This document shows, piece after piece, positions 32,783-45,245 of a stretch of DNA of 64,000 bases (its first letter is position 1; every line of letters begins with the position of its first letter). The notes under the pieces were generated by a model. It worked only from the letters and a program-made list of their open reading frames with translations, searched no databases and was not told the origin of the DNA. This stretch comes from Megamerina dolium (lineage: Eukaryota > Arthropoda > Insecta > Diptera > Megamerinidae). The translations under genes and the position numbers were made by a program. The stretch lies in the NCBI GenBank assembly GCA_963854835.1, contig OY978526.1:29191073-29255072 (forward strand). Reading direction: 5' to 3'.

Positions 32783-34380
32783 TATACCCTGCATAATGCA
32801 ATATGCATGGTATATTCATTTCGGTCAGATGTTTGTGTCCACTTGAAGGAATCTCCGGAGATATAGACATGGATATATATTCGTGATCAGCATCGATTAA
32901 ATTTTCGATTTAACGATGTCCGTCCGTCCGTCCGTCCGTCCGTCCGTCCGTCCGTCCGTCCGTCTGTCTGTCACCTGGCTGGTTCGCACGATAACTTGAG
33001 TAAATATTGAGCTATTTCGATGAAATTTGGCATAAGTAATCTATGATCCAAGGGTACGGAGGGGATTGATATTGGGCATGATCGGTCAATAACCACGCCC
33101 ACACCAAGCATTCAAAGCGACTAACCTCGAAATTTTCAAAATCTTTAACTTGCTATAACTCACATAATATACAACTTGGGACAACAATATTTTGCACATA
33201 GAGTTATATTATACTACTATATAACCTCACCAAAAGTAGATGAGCCACGCCTACTTTCTAGCGTAGCTCCCATACAAAGTGTCTGTACTTCTTTTAAATT
33301 GAAACTGCTGTAACTTCTACAATCTTCTGTCTAGAATAACCATAATTGACACTTAGATTAACACGGTAGTCAGAAATAATACGGCAAAAAATCAATATGC
33401 CACGTCCACTCCTTTTTGGGTCTCCCATACAAAGTTGCGGAAATTAAAAAAAATGTTACCGGTTATAACTTGCAAACTATTCAGCGTAGAATAACGAGAT
33501 TTAAGGTGTGGATTAGTATTGTACGAGCAAGTAGGCTCACAGAAAATGGGCGCACCACGCCCACTGTTTATCGTAGCCCCCATACAAATTTTAAATTGAA
33601 ACAGCTGTAACTTCGGCAATCTTCTGTCTAGAATAACCATAATTGACACTTAAATTAATATCGTAGTCGGCAAAAATCTGGCAGAAAATCAGTGTGCCAC
33701 GCCCACTCCTTCATGGGTCTCCCATACAAAGTCGAGTGAATTAAACTAAAATGTTAAGCTCCATAGCTTACAAACCATTTAGCCTAGGACAACGAGACTT
33801 AGGATATGGATTAGTATTGTACGAGCAACTAGGCTCACAGAAAATGGGCGCATCACGCCCAGTGTTTATCGTAGCCCCCATACAAATTTTAAATTGAAAC
33901 AGCTGTAACTTCGGCAATCTTCTGTCTACAATAACCATAATTGACACTTAAATTAATATCGTAGTCGGAAATAATTTGGCGAAAAATCAGCGTACCACGC
34001 CCACTTCTTATTGGGGCTCCCATACAAAGTTGAGGAAATTAAACAAAAATGTTAACCACCATAACTTAGAAACTATTCAACGTAGGACACCAAATTTAAG
34101 GTGTGGATTAACATTGAAAAATTAATTGGATTTACTAGAAAGTGGTAAGCCACGCCCACTTTTTATATAGCTCTCATACTAAGCCTCGGAATTATCTTAA
34201 AATCCTTTTACTTCGTCAAAGTCAACCATATTTCGGGTGTAAATTAGTAGTATATGCAAAAATTGTTTCTCGAAAAGTGGAAATAAAAGAAAAGTTGGAT
34301 ATTCCAGTAAACTTTTTATATATAAATCTACATATGCAGGGTATAGTTTGGTCGGCCCCAGCCGACTGTAAGGAGATTTT
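32783..34380 (-). mobile_element. mini-me/DINE-1-like (GTCY)n repeat, copy B (expanded)
   Basis: This is the same element as copies A and C in opposite orientation, from TATACCCTGCATAATGCAAT at the left to the hairpin (GTCGGC 34351-34356, GCCGAC 34361-34366) and AAGGAGATTTT at the right. The (GTCC)n(GTCT)n tract lies at about 32918-32972. It has seven internal 'GGGCGTGG/CCCATACAAA' units (starts near 33243, 33399, 33554, 33697, 33852, 33996, 34150) against five in A and C. The extra pair is a near-perfect 298-bp duplication (33554 versus 33852). The open frame at 34142-34399 is also present in A and C but its differences are all amino-acid-changing, so I do not call it a gene. Confidence 0.82.
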
Positions 34381-35749
34381 TTTTCTTTCCTTTGATTAAC
34401 TGACTGGCAACAAAATAAAAGAAAGAAATATATGTATATATTTTTTAAAGAAATAAATAATAAAAAATGATGATATTAGGTGCATAGTATTAACATTTAA
34501 TTTAACATATTCAACGATGGCTTCTATGCATGCGCAAGCGCACCTCATCCGCACCACAACACATTCAACACATATTTTTCATTTCATATTTTTGATTCTG
34601 ATGGCGCAGCAAATCAATGATGACATTTGGTGTGAATTCACGGGCATAAATCAACATATGTTTATTTATATACAATGTCGCCACTCTACACTTGCCACTT
34701 ATTAATGCTACTACTTGTATAATATTTTGCTACTGCCACTGTTATTGTTTATTGTCACGTCTAAGCAGTTAACGTGTCGACGCTGTTTCGGCTGGCTGCT
34801 ACCTCCACCTACAAAATTTTAATTAACAACAACACACACTAGTTACCATGTTGCATGTCTGCATATGTTTGCTTGATTTTGTATGTATGTAGTTATCATT
34901 ACCATGTTGTTCGAAAATTCTAAGAAACATTTGATATTAATTCAACAATTGATGGTCATTTAAAGCGATGACAATCCAAAAGATAACTACACATTATTAT
35001 GATTGTTGATTAGGTGCTGCAACAACAACAAAATTATAGCGTTTGTAGACCCGAGAGAGAAGCAAATAATATTATAGTGATCAGAGAAAGAGATGGAACG
35101 ATCGAATTTTTATTATTTCACTGTCTGACGGTCTGTTGTTGTTTTCATCGTAATATTCATTGGCATTGACAGTGATGGCAATCATATGCAACATAAATTT
35201 TCAATTATAGTTGACTCTATTAATTAAGAATATTTATTTATTATGAAGTCTTTATATTTATTTGAATATTTTTACATATTAGTATGCATTTGATTTGGGG
35301 AGAAAGTATCGAGCCTTCGAGCAGATGTATCTTATTCATTAGAGCTACAAATAATATTGGCATGTTCTGAAATTCTGAATTTCTCAAACAAATTTACAAA
35401 TTTTACTGCGATGAATGGATGAGCTTTAATCGATCTGTCATAAAAAAAAATTGAACACACAGTATGTGCGTTGTCATGACGTCATTAGGATACTTGAGAA
35501 TCAAGTAGATACTAAAAGAAGTTTGATGTTCGGGTGCAACCCGAATTGACTGATAAAAAGTTAGTAGCTCGGTTTGTTTTGAAGAAGGACTATCAGAATT
35601 TATTACATAAAATGCATTGTATTCTCCTTCGTTAACTCCGGATAAAACACATATATAAGGGCCCGGAAAAAATCGAGAAACCTTGTATGAGAATTTTCGA
35701 TGCATCCACCGAATAGCTCGGAGTTGACAGTTGAGTGTCTGTGTGTGTG
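34381..35749. other. Non-coding stretch with one unrecognised ORF
   Basis: A 116-codon minus-strand frame at 35403-35753 has non-repetitive composition (for example SRFFPGPYICVLSG). I do not recognise it; it abuts a SINE and has no other support. Otherwise AT-rich with CAA repeats. Confidence 0.3.
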
Positions 35750-36063
35750 ACATTTATAGATCCCGAATGGCCCTTTGACCGAGTTTCTCGTACAATGCTG
35801 TCGTGTGTGATAAATTGTTTGGACAGTATTGGAAGAAACCTACTAAAAGTATCCGGTTCCGAATGCTAGAACCCTTGTGACATTACCTTTTCTGAGCTTT
35901 GTCACAGAGCTCTTTTAAAAGAGGTTCCATGGAAAATTGTAAGCTGCTGGAAGAATTGCCAATTGTTTGCTGGCAAGTGGAAACTGTTTAAAAGAAAAAG
36001 CTTTTCGATATCAAAGTTGTACTCTAGATCAGAAACCACTAACCACTGAGCTACCACAGCCAT
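35750..36063 (-). repeat. tRNA-derived SINE, near full-length
   Basis: On the minus strand the head reads GGCTGTGGTAGCTCAGTGGT, an A-box match, followed by a diverged B-box region, then the body shared with 59086-59421: AAAAGAGCTCTGTGACAAAG, TAATGTCACAAGGGTTCT, a CGGAACCGGATAC segment and a 3' part near CAGCATTGTACGAGAA. It is full length in outline but point-mutated throughout. Confidence 0.78.
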
Positions 36064-37984
36064 TTTAAGTTTCCATAGTTAAATGTCGGGATTATGTTTC
36101 TAGAGATTTTAGATAACTTTACATGTTTATTGGGTAATTAACAACCCATGATTAAAAAAAAAAAATATTTTAAAATTAATAAATAAAACATTACACTTTA
36201 TTCCATAATAGCCCGATAGTTTTTCCCCAAATAATTAACTCAATACACATATGGTACGCGGTATAGTGTTAGATTAGTGATAGAAGTCTAAGTCTTTTTT
36301 GTCCAAAAAAATCTCCATTTTTGCTGTTTTCAGTTAAATTCTATTGCAAATCAAAGACATCAATATGCACCTAAAGCTACAAATTGACTTCTTTAATATA
36401 AAATATTGCATGATTTATGCATCCGCAATTAAAAATCACTTCTATGTGTTGTTGTTGTTGCTGGTTATTACCATTAAATGTATTTTTAAATGCAAAGAAT
36501 TACATATTACAATTATGTATTCGTAGCTACTGTACTTGTTGTTGTTGTTGTTGATATAATATAAGTAACATTGGCTGATGTATGATTTATGAGTTGCAAT
36601 TAAAAATCTATTTGCCATAAGGAATTTTTAATGAAAATAATCATAAAAAAAATTGTCATAAAAACATTAAAAAAAACATAGTAGAAAAAAAAGAAGAAGA
36701 AGAAAAAGTGTGCATGTAAATATTTGATACTATAAAATCATTAAAAAAATTTCAAAATTTTAATTTACTTAATAGTTTATTTCTTTGTTGTTGCTGCTGC
36801 CGACGATGAATTTGTGGCCAAACCCAAACTTAAGTTGAAATTGAAAATAAAAATCGCATAAAATTTAAAAGATAAAATTATATTTTGATTATTAAAATTA
36901 AATACGCAATGCGGCATACAACTAAGGCTTCAAGCCTTAGTTGTACATGTTAACGCATGAACAACTCACTTGCCTTTCTACATTTTCGACTTTAATTTGA
37001 ACCTCCTCAAAGCTGTAGTTCATAATATGTCGTACACACTCTTCGTTGTCGCTTTACTTCCAACTAATTAGTGTTGTTGCACATGCGCAAATGCTGTATA
37101 TTGCTTGCTTTTGCCTGTCCAACAACGATTTTGACGTTGACCAAAATTATATGTTGCAGCAACAATTCCATGTTCCAATGGAAACATACTCCAAGGCAAA
37201 GAGAGGGAGAGAGAGAAAACTACTTCTTGTATGATCATAATGAACATTTGTTTATCTGCAAATTGTTGTCTGATTGTAGCAGCCGCAACGAAAGATATTT
37301 ATCACCAGAAAAGATGAAATATACTCATGATGATGAAATACAAATAACAATTTTGCACCAGCAACAGCAACAGCAAATGCAACAATAACTGCAACAACTT
37401 GATGAGCAGCATTAAAATTTGTCAACCTTTTCGTTTGCTCTCAGAAGTTTATTGTTGTCATTGTTGTTGTTGTTGTTGTTGTTGTCTTTAAGATTATGTG
37501 ACTTAAATGCTTGTTCGCCAGGTTAAAGTGAAATCCGTGTTAATGAATTGTTAAGTTGTAACAAGCATAATAATAATAATTTATTTATACGAGTGATGTG
37601 CAGTAGAGTGCAGAGAGTAACGAGTAGATCAATTTTTCATTGCTGATTACCGATTATTTAAATATATTTATAATCACTCATCTACTGGAGTAGAGAGGTA
37701 CCAATGATAGCAATGTCAAGATTTAAGTATAATATTTTGCATATCTTGCAAGAATATAAATATATTCATATATCGCGGAAACTTTCAAAGGTAGCACTCT
37801 TTGGATTACATATAAGAGAAGTTCAATAATCATCTTATGCAAGTGCCAGAACCCAGAGACAAACCGGATTATACGTCTGTGAAAAATTTCGTAATATTTA
37901 TGGGGCAAGGCACGTCTATGATCATTAATGCCAGAGGTTGTTTAACAAAGTTCGTTCTAAGAATTTCAATATTAATGATATCCC
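36064..37984. other. Non-coding stretch
   Basis: TTG/CAA microsatellites (36538-36552, 37460-37485) and low-complexity frames only. A perfect hairpin inside is listed separately. Confidence 0.5.
36917..36945. other. Perfect 14-bp inverted repeat around one base
   Basis: Fourteen bases (TACAACTAAGGCTT) are followed by a single C and their exact reverse complement. The stem is not AT-only, so it is unlikely to be a simple by-product of local composition. With a one-base centre it is a near-palindrome able to extrude as a cruciform. It is too short for a typical insect microRNA precursor. No repeated copy was noticed elsewhere in the window. Confidence 0.9.
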
Positions 37985-38600
37985 TTGCTGCTTAGAAAAC
38001 CAAATTGAGGTTAATGATGTCGAAATGAAAGCTTTGTTTGAAGCCAGCACACATGCAATCACTCGTAACGTTACAACGAAAGAAAACACTCAATAATCCA
38101 TCATCCAATACCATCTCAGAGAGTTTGAACTCAACAGAAAACTCTATATTTCATGAGTTCAAAGATATTCATAACAGCTACCATCTCAACCGCTGCATCA
38201 ACCCATCTCAAAATGACAAAAAACGACGGCTCATTTTTGAAAGTAATTGTGGCCGATGCTGAAAAATAAATTTTGTATTTACAACGAAAAGTTTTTTTAA
38301 ACGACATCAAAAGCCGATTTTCACCAGAACAGGGCTTATGTTGAATGAGTAATGAGGTTATAAGGGTATCATGGGTTTCAAGCTTCTAGAGCGGCACCAG
38401 CCAATTAATCGGAAGATGTATTTGTCGTCAATTGGATGACTTGTGCACATCTATTGTGGTAAGGTGACCAGAATTCATCAATCCGAAAAATAAACTCGTG
38501 ATCTGCTACGACAATCTGAGACTCCATACAAATTTGGTGACTATTCAAAAGTTGTTGCTGCTGGGTTGGGAAGTATTGCCTCTTATGCAACTTATCTGAT
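37985..38600 (+). pseudogene. mariner transposase relic, nearly full span
   Basis: Pieces on the plus strand follow mariner order in changing frames: VNDVEMKALFEAS and IIQYHLREFELNRKLYISWV (DNA-binding half and linker), VADAEK-stop-ILY (family: T-G-D-E-K-W-I-L-Y; the Trp is a stop here), LLERHQPINRKMYLSSI, PEFINPKNKLVICYDNLRLH (second catalytic Asp in YDN), and TIQKLLLLGWEVLP. The PPYSPD/third Asp region is not found. At least four frame changes are needed. This is Mos1/cecropia-like in motif and unlike the 17208 copy. Confidence 0.75.
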
Positions 38601-41339
38601 TTAAACTACTGAGATGTCAGTTACGTTAGGGTTCATCGACACTGGTTTTTCGACACTCAGCTAGTTTTGAATAGTCCGTCAGCTAAGAAAGACAAATGTT
38701 GACACTTCTATGTTAAAACTGTTCGACTGCACAATGTGCAACATTATCTCCTCCTTGGCAAATTTATAGAGTGTGATACATCCATCCCAGTCAAACGGCC
38801 TCTGTATAGGCTAATGGTACATGATGATGGTACATGGTACAATTTGACTATTTTCTACCAGACTCCAAAAATTCTAACCTACCCAGTCCACCAATTCTAA
38901 AAATAACTTGCAGCTTTGTGCCTATATTGTTACTTGAAAGTCTTACATAACCTTGAAATATCTCAAGATTCATTTGAGTACACCTCTTATGCTCCTAAAT
39001 TTTGGTTAAGGAGGTATAGGGTGGTTCAAATGGCAATCATATTTTATTCAATTTTGTTTTGTTTTCTGATCAATTTCCAATTGTTGGGGGTGAACGACTA
39101 AAGGATTGAAGTACGAAATCACCTTTATTTTCTATACTTTTTACACATATATTCCAAGCCAAATATGATTTAAGAAGGGGTTTTGTTTTATCTATTAAAA
39201 AAAGTCCATTTGACGGTATGGGAATCTGCAGGCGTTCTAAGCCAGTAATCTGTTTTTACACCTTCTAAACTTTCAAACCAATTTCAATAGTAGTTTTTAT
39301 CCTTTCACGTATTAGGTGAATATGAATCATTGCAGTACCTACGTCCATTTAATGCTTACCAATTTGAACAACACTAATTGCAGCAGCCGCACCTTAAAAA
39401 CGATTTTTTTTGCTTTCATATTTAAGACGTTTGCTTATTTTTCACAATTTATTATTTTTTTTTTATTTAAATATTACCATCAACACCATCTCACAGATAA
39501 TTGTATGTATGCATGTACATAATTCGTTTGGCTTATTTTCTGCTTCAACCTGTGACTCTTTCTATCATCATCATCATCATCTTCATTGCCATCACCATTA
39601 TCAGCATGTATGTGTCAGTTCTTAGTGGTAACAGTGGCAACGATGGTAAGAGAGCTCCATTTAATTTGGACGATCGTAAGAAGAATAAAGTTTAGATTTA
39701 AAATGTCAGATTTACCAAGCGTTACTAACTAAAAGAATGGCTTCCGTTTTTGACTTCTGATATTGAGTAAAAATATATTCACACACACACACATTGGTAT
39801 ATACATGCATTAATAAAAGGAAAAATATATGTACCCGGTATTTGCATATCTAACTGACTTTGACTTGGAACATAATTTAGGCCAGTAGTGTAGTGTTTGT
39901 AGTAGTAGTAGAAACTTGTTAACAAGCATTCATATGTTGTTGTTTAATTGTATTTTCGTATAGTAAACAAGCGGAAATATTTAGTGCAACAACATCATCA
40001 TTAAGCACTGTTACAATTATAATGCATATATGTACATATTGCAATATTAACAAAAAAAAAAAATAAAATAAAACATTTTTTCCAAAGACATGTAAACACC
40101 TTTTGACTCGTTTTCTGCTTGTTAATTGTTAATTGTGACAATAAATGATGTTAAAATAAAATTGCAATAAAATGGTAAATTTAATTAATATGAAATTATT
40201 ATTAAAATTCTTGTAATTACAATAAATTGTAAAAATATTTTTGAGATGATATGAAATAAGGTGCAATAAATAATAAAATGTGAAAGTTGGCTAACTAAAT
40301 ATTTAGCATCTTTGTCAATTATAATGAATTATTTATTACAAGAAGAGATTTGTTTTTTATTGTTGTTAGCCGCATTCTCTGCCACTACTAAAGTTTGTTT
40401 GTTTGATTTTTCTTATTTATTTTCTAAAATTCAAACCTCTCCAAAGGGAGTACTTGAACCATGACATTAAACAAGTTGTAATATGATACTTAATTGACGA
40501 GACAAGGCTGGTAAATTTGTTGCAATTGCAAATAAATACAAACAAGGCGTACCTATAGGGGGAAGTGGATACGATTACAGTACTGTACAGTGTACTAAAG
40601 TAAATACAACAATTTATTTTCTCTCCTCTACCATTTATAGTAATATGAATATGAATACAAAAAATAATATGCCCTGCCCCCTCTTAGTCATATCTGACAC
40701 TGAGTTTGATGAAAATTGAGTATAGAATTCCAATACAATTTAACCCAAAGGGATGGACGCATACCAAAGCCTTCACAGAAGTATGTAGACATGAGATGTT
40801 GGTTGAGATGAAGAGAATCATACTCGTAATATAATTGAAGGTAGAAAACATGATTACGTACATATGAACAAATCACAACAACTGTCAGTGGTAGTGTAAA
40901 AAGAGAAAAGCTATTTGTAGGTACAATGTGTTGCAAGGAGATTTAATATTCGAATATTGGTGTAATTTAGGAAGCTTGTACATTGATTCTGTCCAAAAAT
41001 AAAAATATGTTTTTTCCGATACTTTTTGCAACGCAAAATTTTAAATGTCCTAAGTATGGTGAATGAATTATTTAGAATTTTTATTACAATTGTTTGACAG
41101 ATAATGTGCAGATTTGAGGTGAATGGAGTTAGCTTATTATACAAGTACTTAATTTTACTTAAATTAATTTGCTTTCTTATTAAACGAGATTTTTTTAATC
41201 CTTTTTATTTTATTTTATTTATTTATTTATTATTTTTTTTTTTGTAAGAAAGTTTTAGAGGAAACCTGTATAATTGAACACGGCTAATGTATGTTCGTGT
41301 CTGTATGTATATTAAGGTGGCTAAAAGTGTATGAAGCAA
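38601..41339. other. Non-coding stretch
   Basis: There are ATC/CAT repeats at about 39565-39600, CA at about 39780-39795 and AT-rich DNA. Open frames here (up to 82 codons) are unsupported. I see no gene. Confidence 0.45.
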
Positions 41340-42000
41340 AATTTTGACTGTTTGGCTCAGCGTAAAATATACAATTTTTAATTTTTCAAGGACTTCTTCT
41401 CAAGGAATACAAATTTGGATATTCAGTTATTTGAAAAATTGATCAATAACTCCAGGAGTTGCCATTCTTCATTTATTTTTACACCTCAACATTTTCTCCG
41501 AATACACCTACCACCTATGTCCACCTCTCAAGGAGACTGCAATACAAAATTATTGAAAAAACATCTGAAAATCGAAAAATAACTCCATAACTGACATGAA
41601 TTTCCTTTAGAACAGTAAAATGTATGCTTAACCCATATATCTACCGAAACCGAACCCATATAACACTGAAAAATCGAAAATAGCTTTTAAAAAATCGCTG
41701 CTAGAGCTATGAAATTTAAAACTGATTCCCATTAATTTTGTATCCTCAATAATTCATTCAAACACACTGACTCCCTATATCTACACCTTATGGGGACTGG
41801 CATATCAAATGACCGACGAAGCTCCTGAAAATCGAAAAAAGCTCCTAGAAATCTCTGCTGGAGCTATGAAATTTATAATTGACTCCCATTAATTTTGTGT
41901 CCTCAATAATTCCTCCAAACACATTTACTCTACTCTTATCTACCCCTTAGGGGGATTTATGTTTTTAAAAATTTGAGCCGCTTTAATGTTTCTATAGTGT
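41340..42000. repeat. Dispersed degenerate repeat, block 2, 156-bp period
   Basis: Two clear tandem units share ATTAATTTTGT(A/G)TCCTCAAT (41731 and 41888), preceded by AGCTATGAAATTTA(A/T)AA and containing CTGAAAATCGAAAAA. The spacing is 156-157 bp. A third, weaker unit precedes them (about 41460-41640, with CTCCGAATACACCTACCACC). Related phrases occur at 28330-28690 and 61850-62047. Confidence 0.65.
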
Positions 42001-44984
42001 ATATGAATGCCCATTGCCAAGTGCAAATAAAACATTTTTAGTTTTTTTTTTTGGTTGTTGTTGTGATTTATTTATTGGCATCAATAATGTAGCTATTGGT
42101 GTTGTTGTTGATGCTGCCGCTGCTGCTGATGTTGGCGTTGTTGTTGCACGTGTAAAGTTAAACAAAATTGACAGTTTTTGTGTGAGCGGATGAATACATA
42201 TTGTTATTGTTGTCGTTGTTGTTTGTTATTGGCTGTTTTATACATATTTACAACAAATTTAAAAATTCTTCCACACACACACACACACACTCACACACTC
42301 ACACACAAATACACATGAAAAGATGTATTGCCAATTTGCACATAAATTCGATTGTTGTTGTTATTTGAGAATGAATTACATACTTGTCGATAAATGCACG
42401 TTGAAATGCCTTTGTATAGAATACCAACAACAACAACAACAATAACAACAACATTATTGATATAAGGTAAAATAAGTGTAACTGTTTGTATATTGAACAA
42501 CCAACAGACACATTAACACCGTACAAAATTACTCCCCTGAGGGTGTAATACGCGTACGAAGGTGTGTGTGTGTGTGTGTAGGTATGTGTTTACGCGAGTA
42601 GTCCACACGCCAAAAATGTATAGATACAAGTTAATTCTACTTCTTCTTATATAGACTAGCTTGATTGTGTTGTTGTATTTTGTCACAATTTATTTATTTT
42701 GTTAAAAAATCGGTTTTTTTTTTGTTTTTTGCACACACACACATACATATGTTGAGAAAATGATGGAAAATGGCTTCTTTGCTGTTTGTCTAAAAATGTA
42801 ATTTTCCATTATAACGTATTTTCTTCTTTCTCTTCTTCTTCTCGTTATACTATTTCTCATTCTCTTCCTCTCTCTCTCTCTCTATCGCTCTATAACTCTA
42901 TGTCGATTTTACTTTATTGCCTTGTAATATTAGATTTTATTGAATGGGTGTATGAAATGGTGCTCCATAATAAAATGGCGGAAAATGTATCAAATTACAT
43001 TGTCAAATACAATATTTTATGATCACATTTTATAAGCGGTTTTTTTCTCTGTTTTGCTTATTGCTCAATTGGGTTAGCTACAGAAGGGTGCCAAAAATAC
43101 TTGTGATATATGTGTGTGTAATTTTTTTCGTTTTTTTTGCCTTTGTTTGCAAAGCAATCAACGATAAAATTAAAGCGGGCTTTAGAAATTGCCTTAGCAA
43201 TAATCGAAATTGCAATTTGAGACAACAGTCGATATTTAAAGAAAAGCATAACCAATTTTTTTTTTCCATAGATTTTCCTGTTATTTTTAATGATATGAAA
43301 TCAGAGTACTGAAGTAGGCATACTGCTTAGAAGACCTTTATAAAGTACTCTATTATAAATTCGCTCTTCTATGCGCTTAAGAAATTCCTTCTTTGAAAAG
43401 AGTTCGTTCAAGTTTATGTTTATAGTTCGCCATTATAGTGATGGATCATGTTGTCGATGGTTGGGCATTGTGAAATATTTATTATTGGATTTATTAAGAA
43501 GTGAAATTTTGTCAATTTGGCAAAAGGTTACAATATGAATTTTTAATGTGCAAATATAATAAACTTCATTGGTTTACAGATTTCAGAAGTGTTTGTTCTT
43601 ATACTTGTTTTATAGTACAATACTTTTTCAAGACCTTCTACGAACAGTGTAAAGGTAAGGCCTTTGTTTTATTCACATACAGACGGCAAAGGTCTACAAG
43701 ATACAAAAAAATACCTTTTTTAATACCTTTTTATTGATTTTTTCTTATATTGAGGGTTCTCAATGCCTTCACAAAGAATCAATATTGTTTCTGCCAACAT
43801 ATGGCATTATAGAACAGCTTCTAATCAAGACCTTTAACAATATTAACTTATTCTTATATTGAAATCATATTTTCAATAAATGAAAGAATTTTGAATTGCT
43901 TGAAAGAAACTCCTTCTGAGATCTGTTCTACGTAATACATTGCAATATGGTCTGTTTCATATATAACATAATTAAGGAAAGCATGCAGTCGGTAAGACCT
44001 TCTGGAACCGAAAGAAGGGATTCTATAATCGCTTTTTAATCTTTGCATTTTCCACCGGGTAATTTCATAAATATCTATGTATGAGTTGAATTCATAATTA
44101 TAAACAGAGTAATACATACTTATGGTATTATCCTGTAACAATTTATTCAAACTGCTGTTGTACACGTATAATATTGGCTGACGATTAATGAATTTTATGA
44201 GAATAAATAATGATTTGATGACAACTGATAAATATGGCGTATATCATAATAATTGTCAAATAATCAACAACAACATTATCAACAGCAATAACGTCGAATA
44301 ACAAATAGCAAATTTTAATTGACAGCTTGAAACGGCTTTTTAATTTTCTTTATTTTAACAATATATTTAACAAAGAAAAAATAAACGTAAGTAACAGAAA
44401 TACTAGAAGAAGCAACACTGCGCTAGAGTTTATTGACAGACAAACACTTCCGTCCTACACATTATTTAATATGGATGTACATTTGAGAAAATTAAATAAT
44501 GAATTTCAATAATTCTTAATTACTCGTTTTGCTGTTTATTCATTTCCATTTTCTCCGTAAATAAATAAATAGTTGCCATTATAGACTTCAAAGAATTACA
44601 TTATTGTTGTGCTTGTTAAATTTAGATCGCATTGGAGGGTGCCCTGTTATGAACTTTTATGGACCACGAATTATTTTTTATTGTTCGCAACTTTAAGATT
44701 TTCCAAGTACATAGCACTTACAGTACTTTGCATACAGTGTTGGAAATTTGTATAAATTTAAATATATTTTTAAACTAATTTTATATGAAGCGACCCCTTT
44801 ATGTAAATAGAATGAGACTTCTTGAAAATCTCGCAAATAATTGGAAATTTCACCCAATAATTTCTTGTACTCGTTTGAGATTTTTGATCAATATTTTTAC
44901 AATTAATGATAAATTTAAAATATATTTTAAAAACAAGTTTTAATCATCATCTGTTAAAATCGACATCATTTCATCATCGAGGGT
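42001..44984. other. Non-coding, microsatellite-rich stretch
   Basis: CA at 42272-42305, TTG/CAA at 42340-42455, GT at 42560-42578 and CT at 42868-42890. A 103-codon minus-strand frame at 43854-44165 (SDYRIPSFGSRRSYRLHAFL) is not recognised and has no supporting context. Confidence 0.45.
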
Positions 44985-45245
44985 GAAGCGTTGCGCCAGT
45001 CGCTTCTAATAGTGCTAGCTCCCGCCATTCAAAATTTTAAACTCTCTCAGGTCCTCCAGCACTTAAACCTTCTTCGCTGGAATATTTTAATTAATTCATT
45101 CGATATGACCGCGCAACTCAATCGATGGATACTGAATCGCTGAACTGTGGCCTTATGAACGTTAAGCTCATACAGTTCATGGGTAACCGTTTGATACGTT
45201 TGGTTTTTCTCTCGAAACTGTAAGAATGCTTTAATCTGTAGTGAA
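44985..45245 (-). pseudogene. RTE-type reverse transcriptase fragment, strongly decayed
   Basis: Minus-strand pieces match the C-terminal region of the RTE copy at 10325: SFERK (family: VFERKVLRK), THELYELN (HELYELYAD), VQRFSIHRLSCAVISNE (IQRLSWLGHIERMNE), IFQRRRF (PAKKVL), then SDWRN near the end (NWRQLAQNR). Several frame changes and stops are needed. It is the oldest-looking of the three RTE fragments. Confidence 0.55.

Noticed and set aside
35403..35753. 116-codon minus-strand ORF beside a SINE
   Set aside because: Composition is gene-like but I recognise nothing and have no context; noted only in the interval entry.
38038..38262. 74-codon plus-strand ORF as an independent gene
   Set aside because: It lies inside a mariner relic, mostly in the wrong frame for the transposase motifs.
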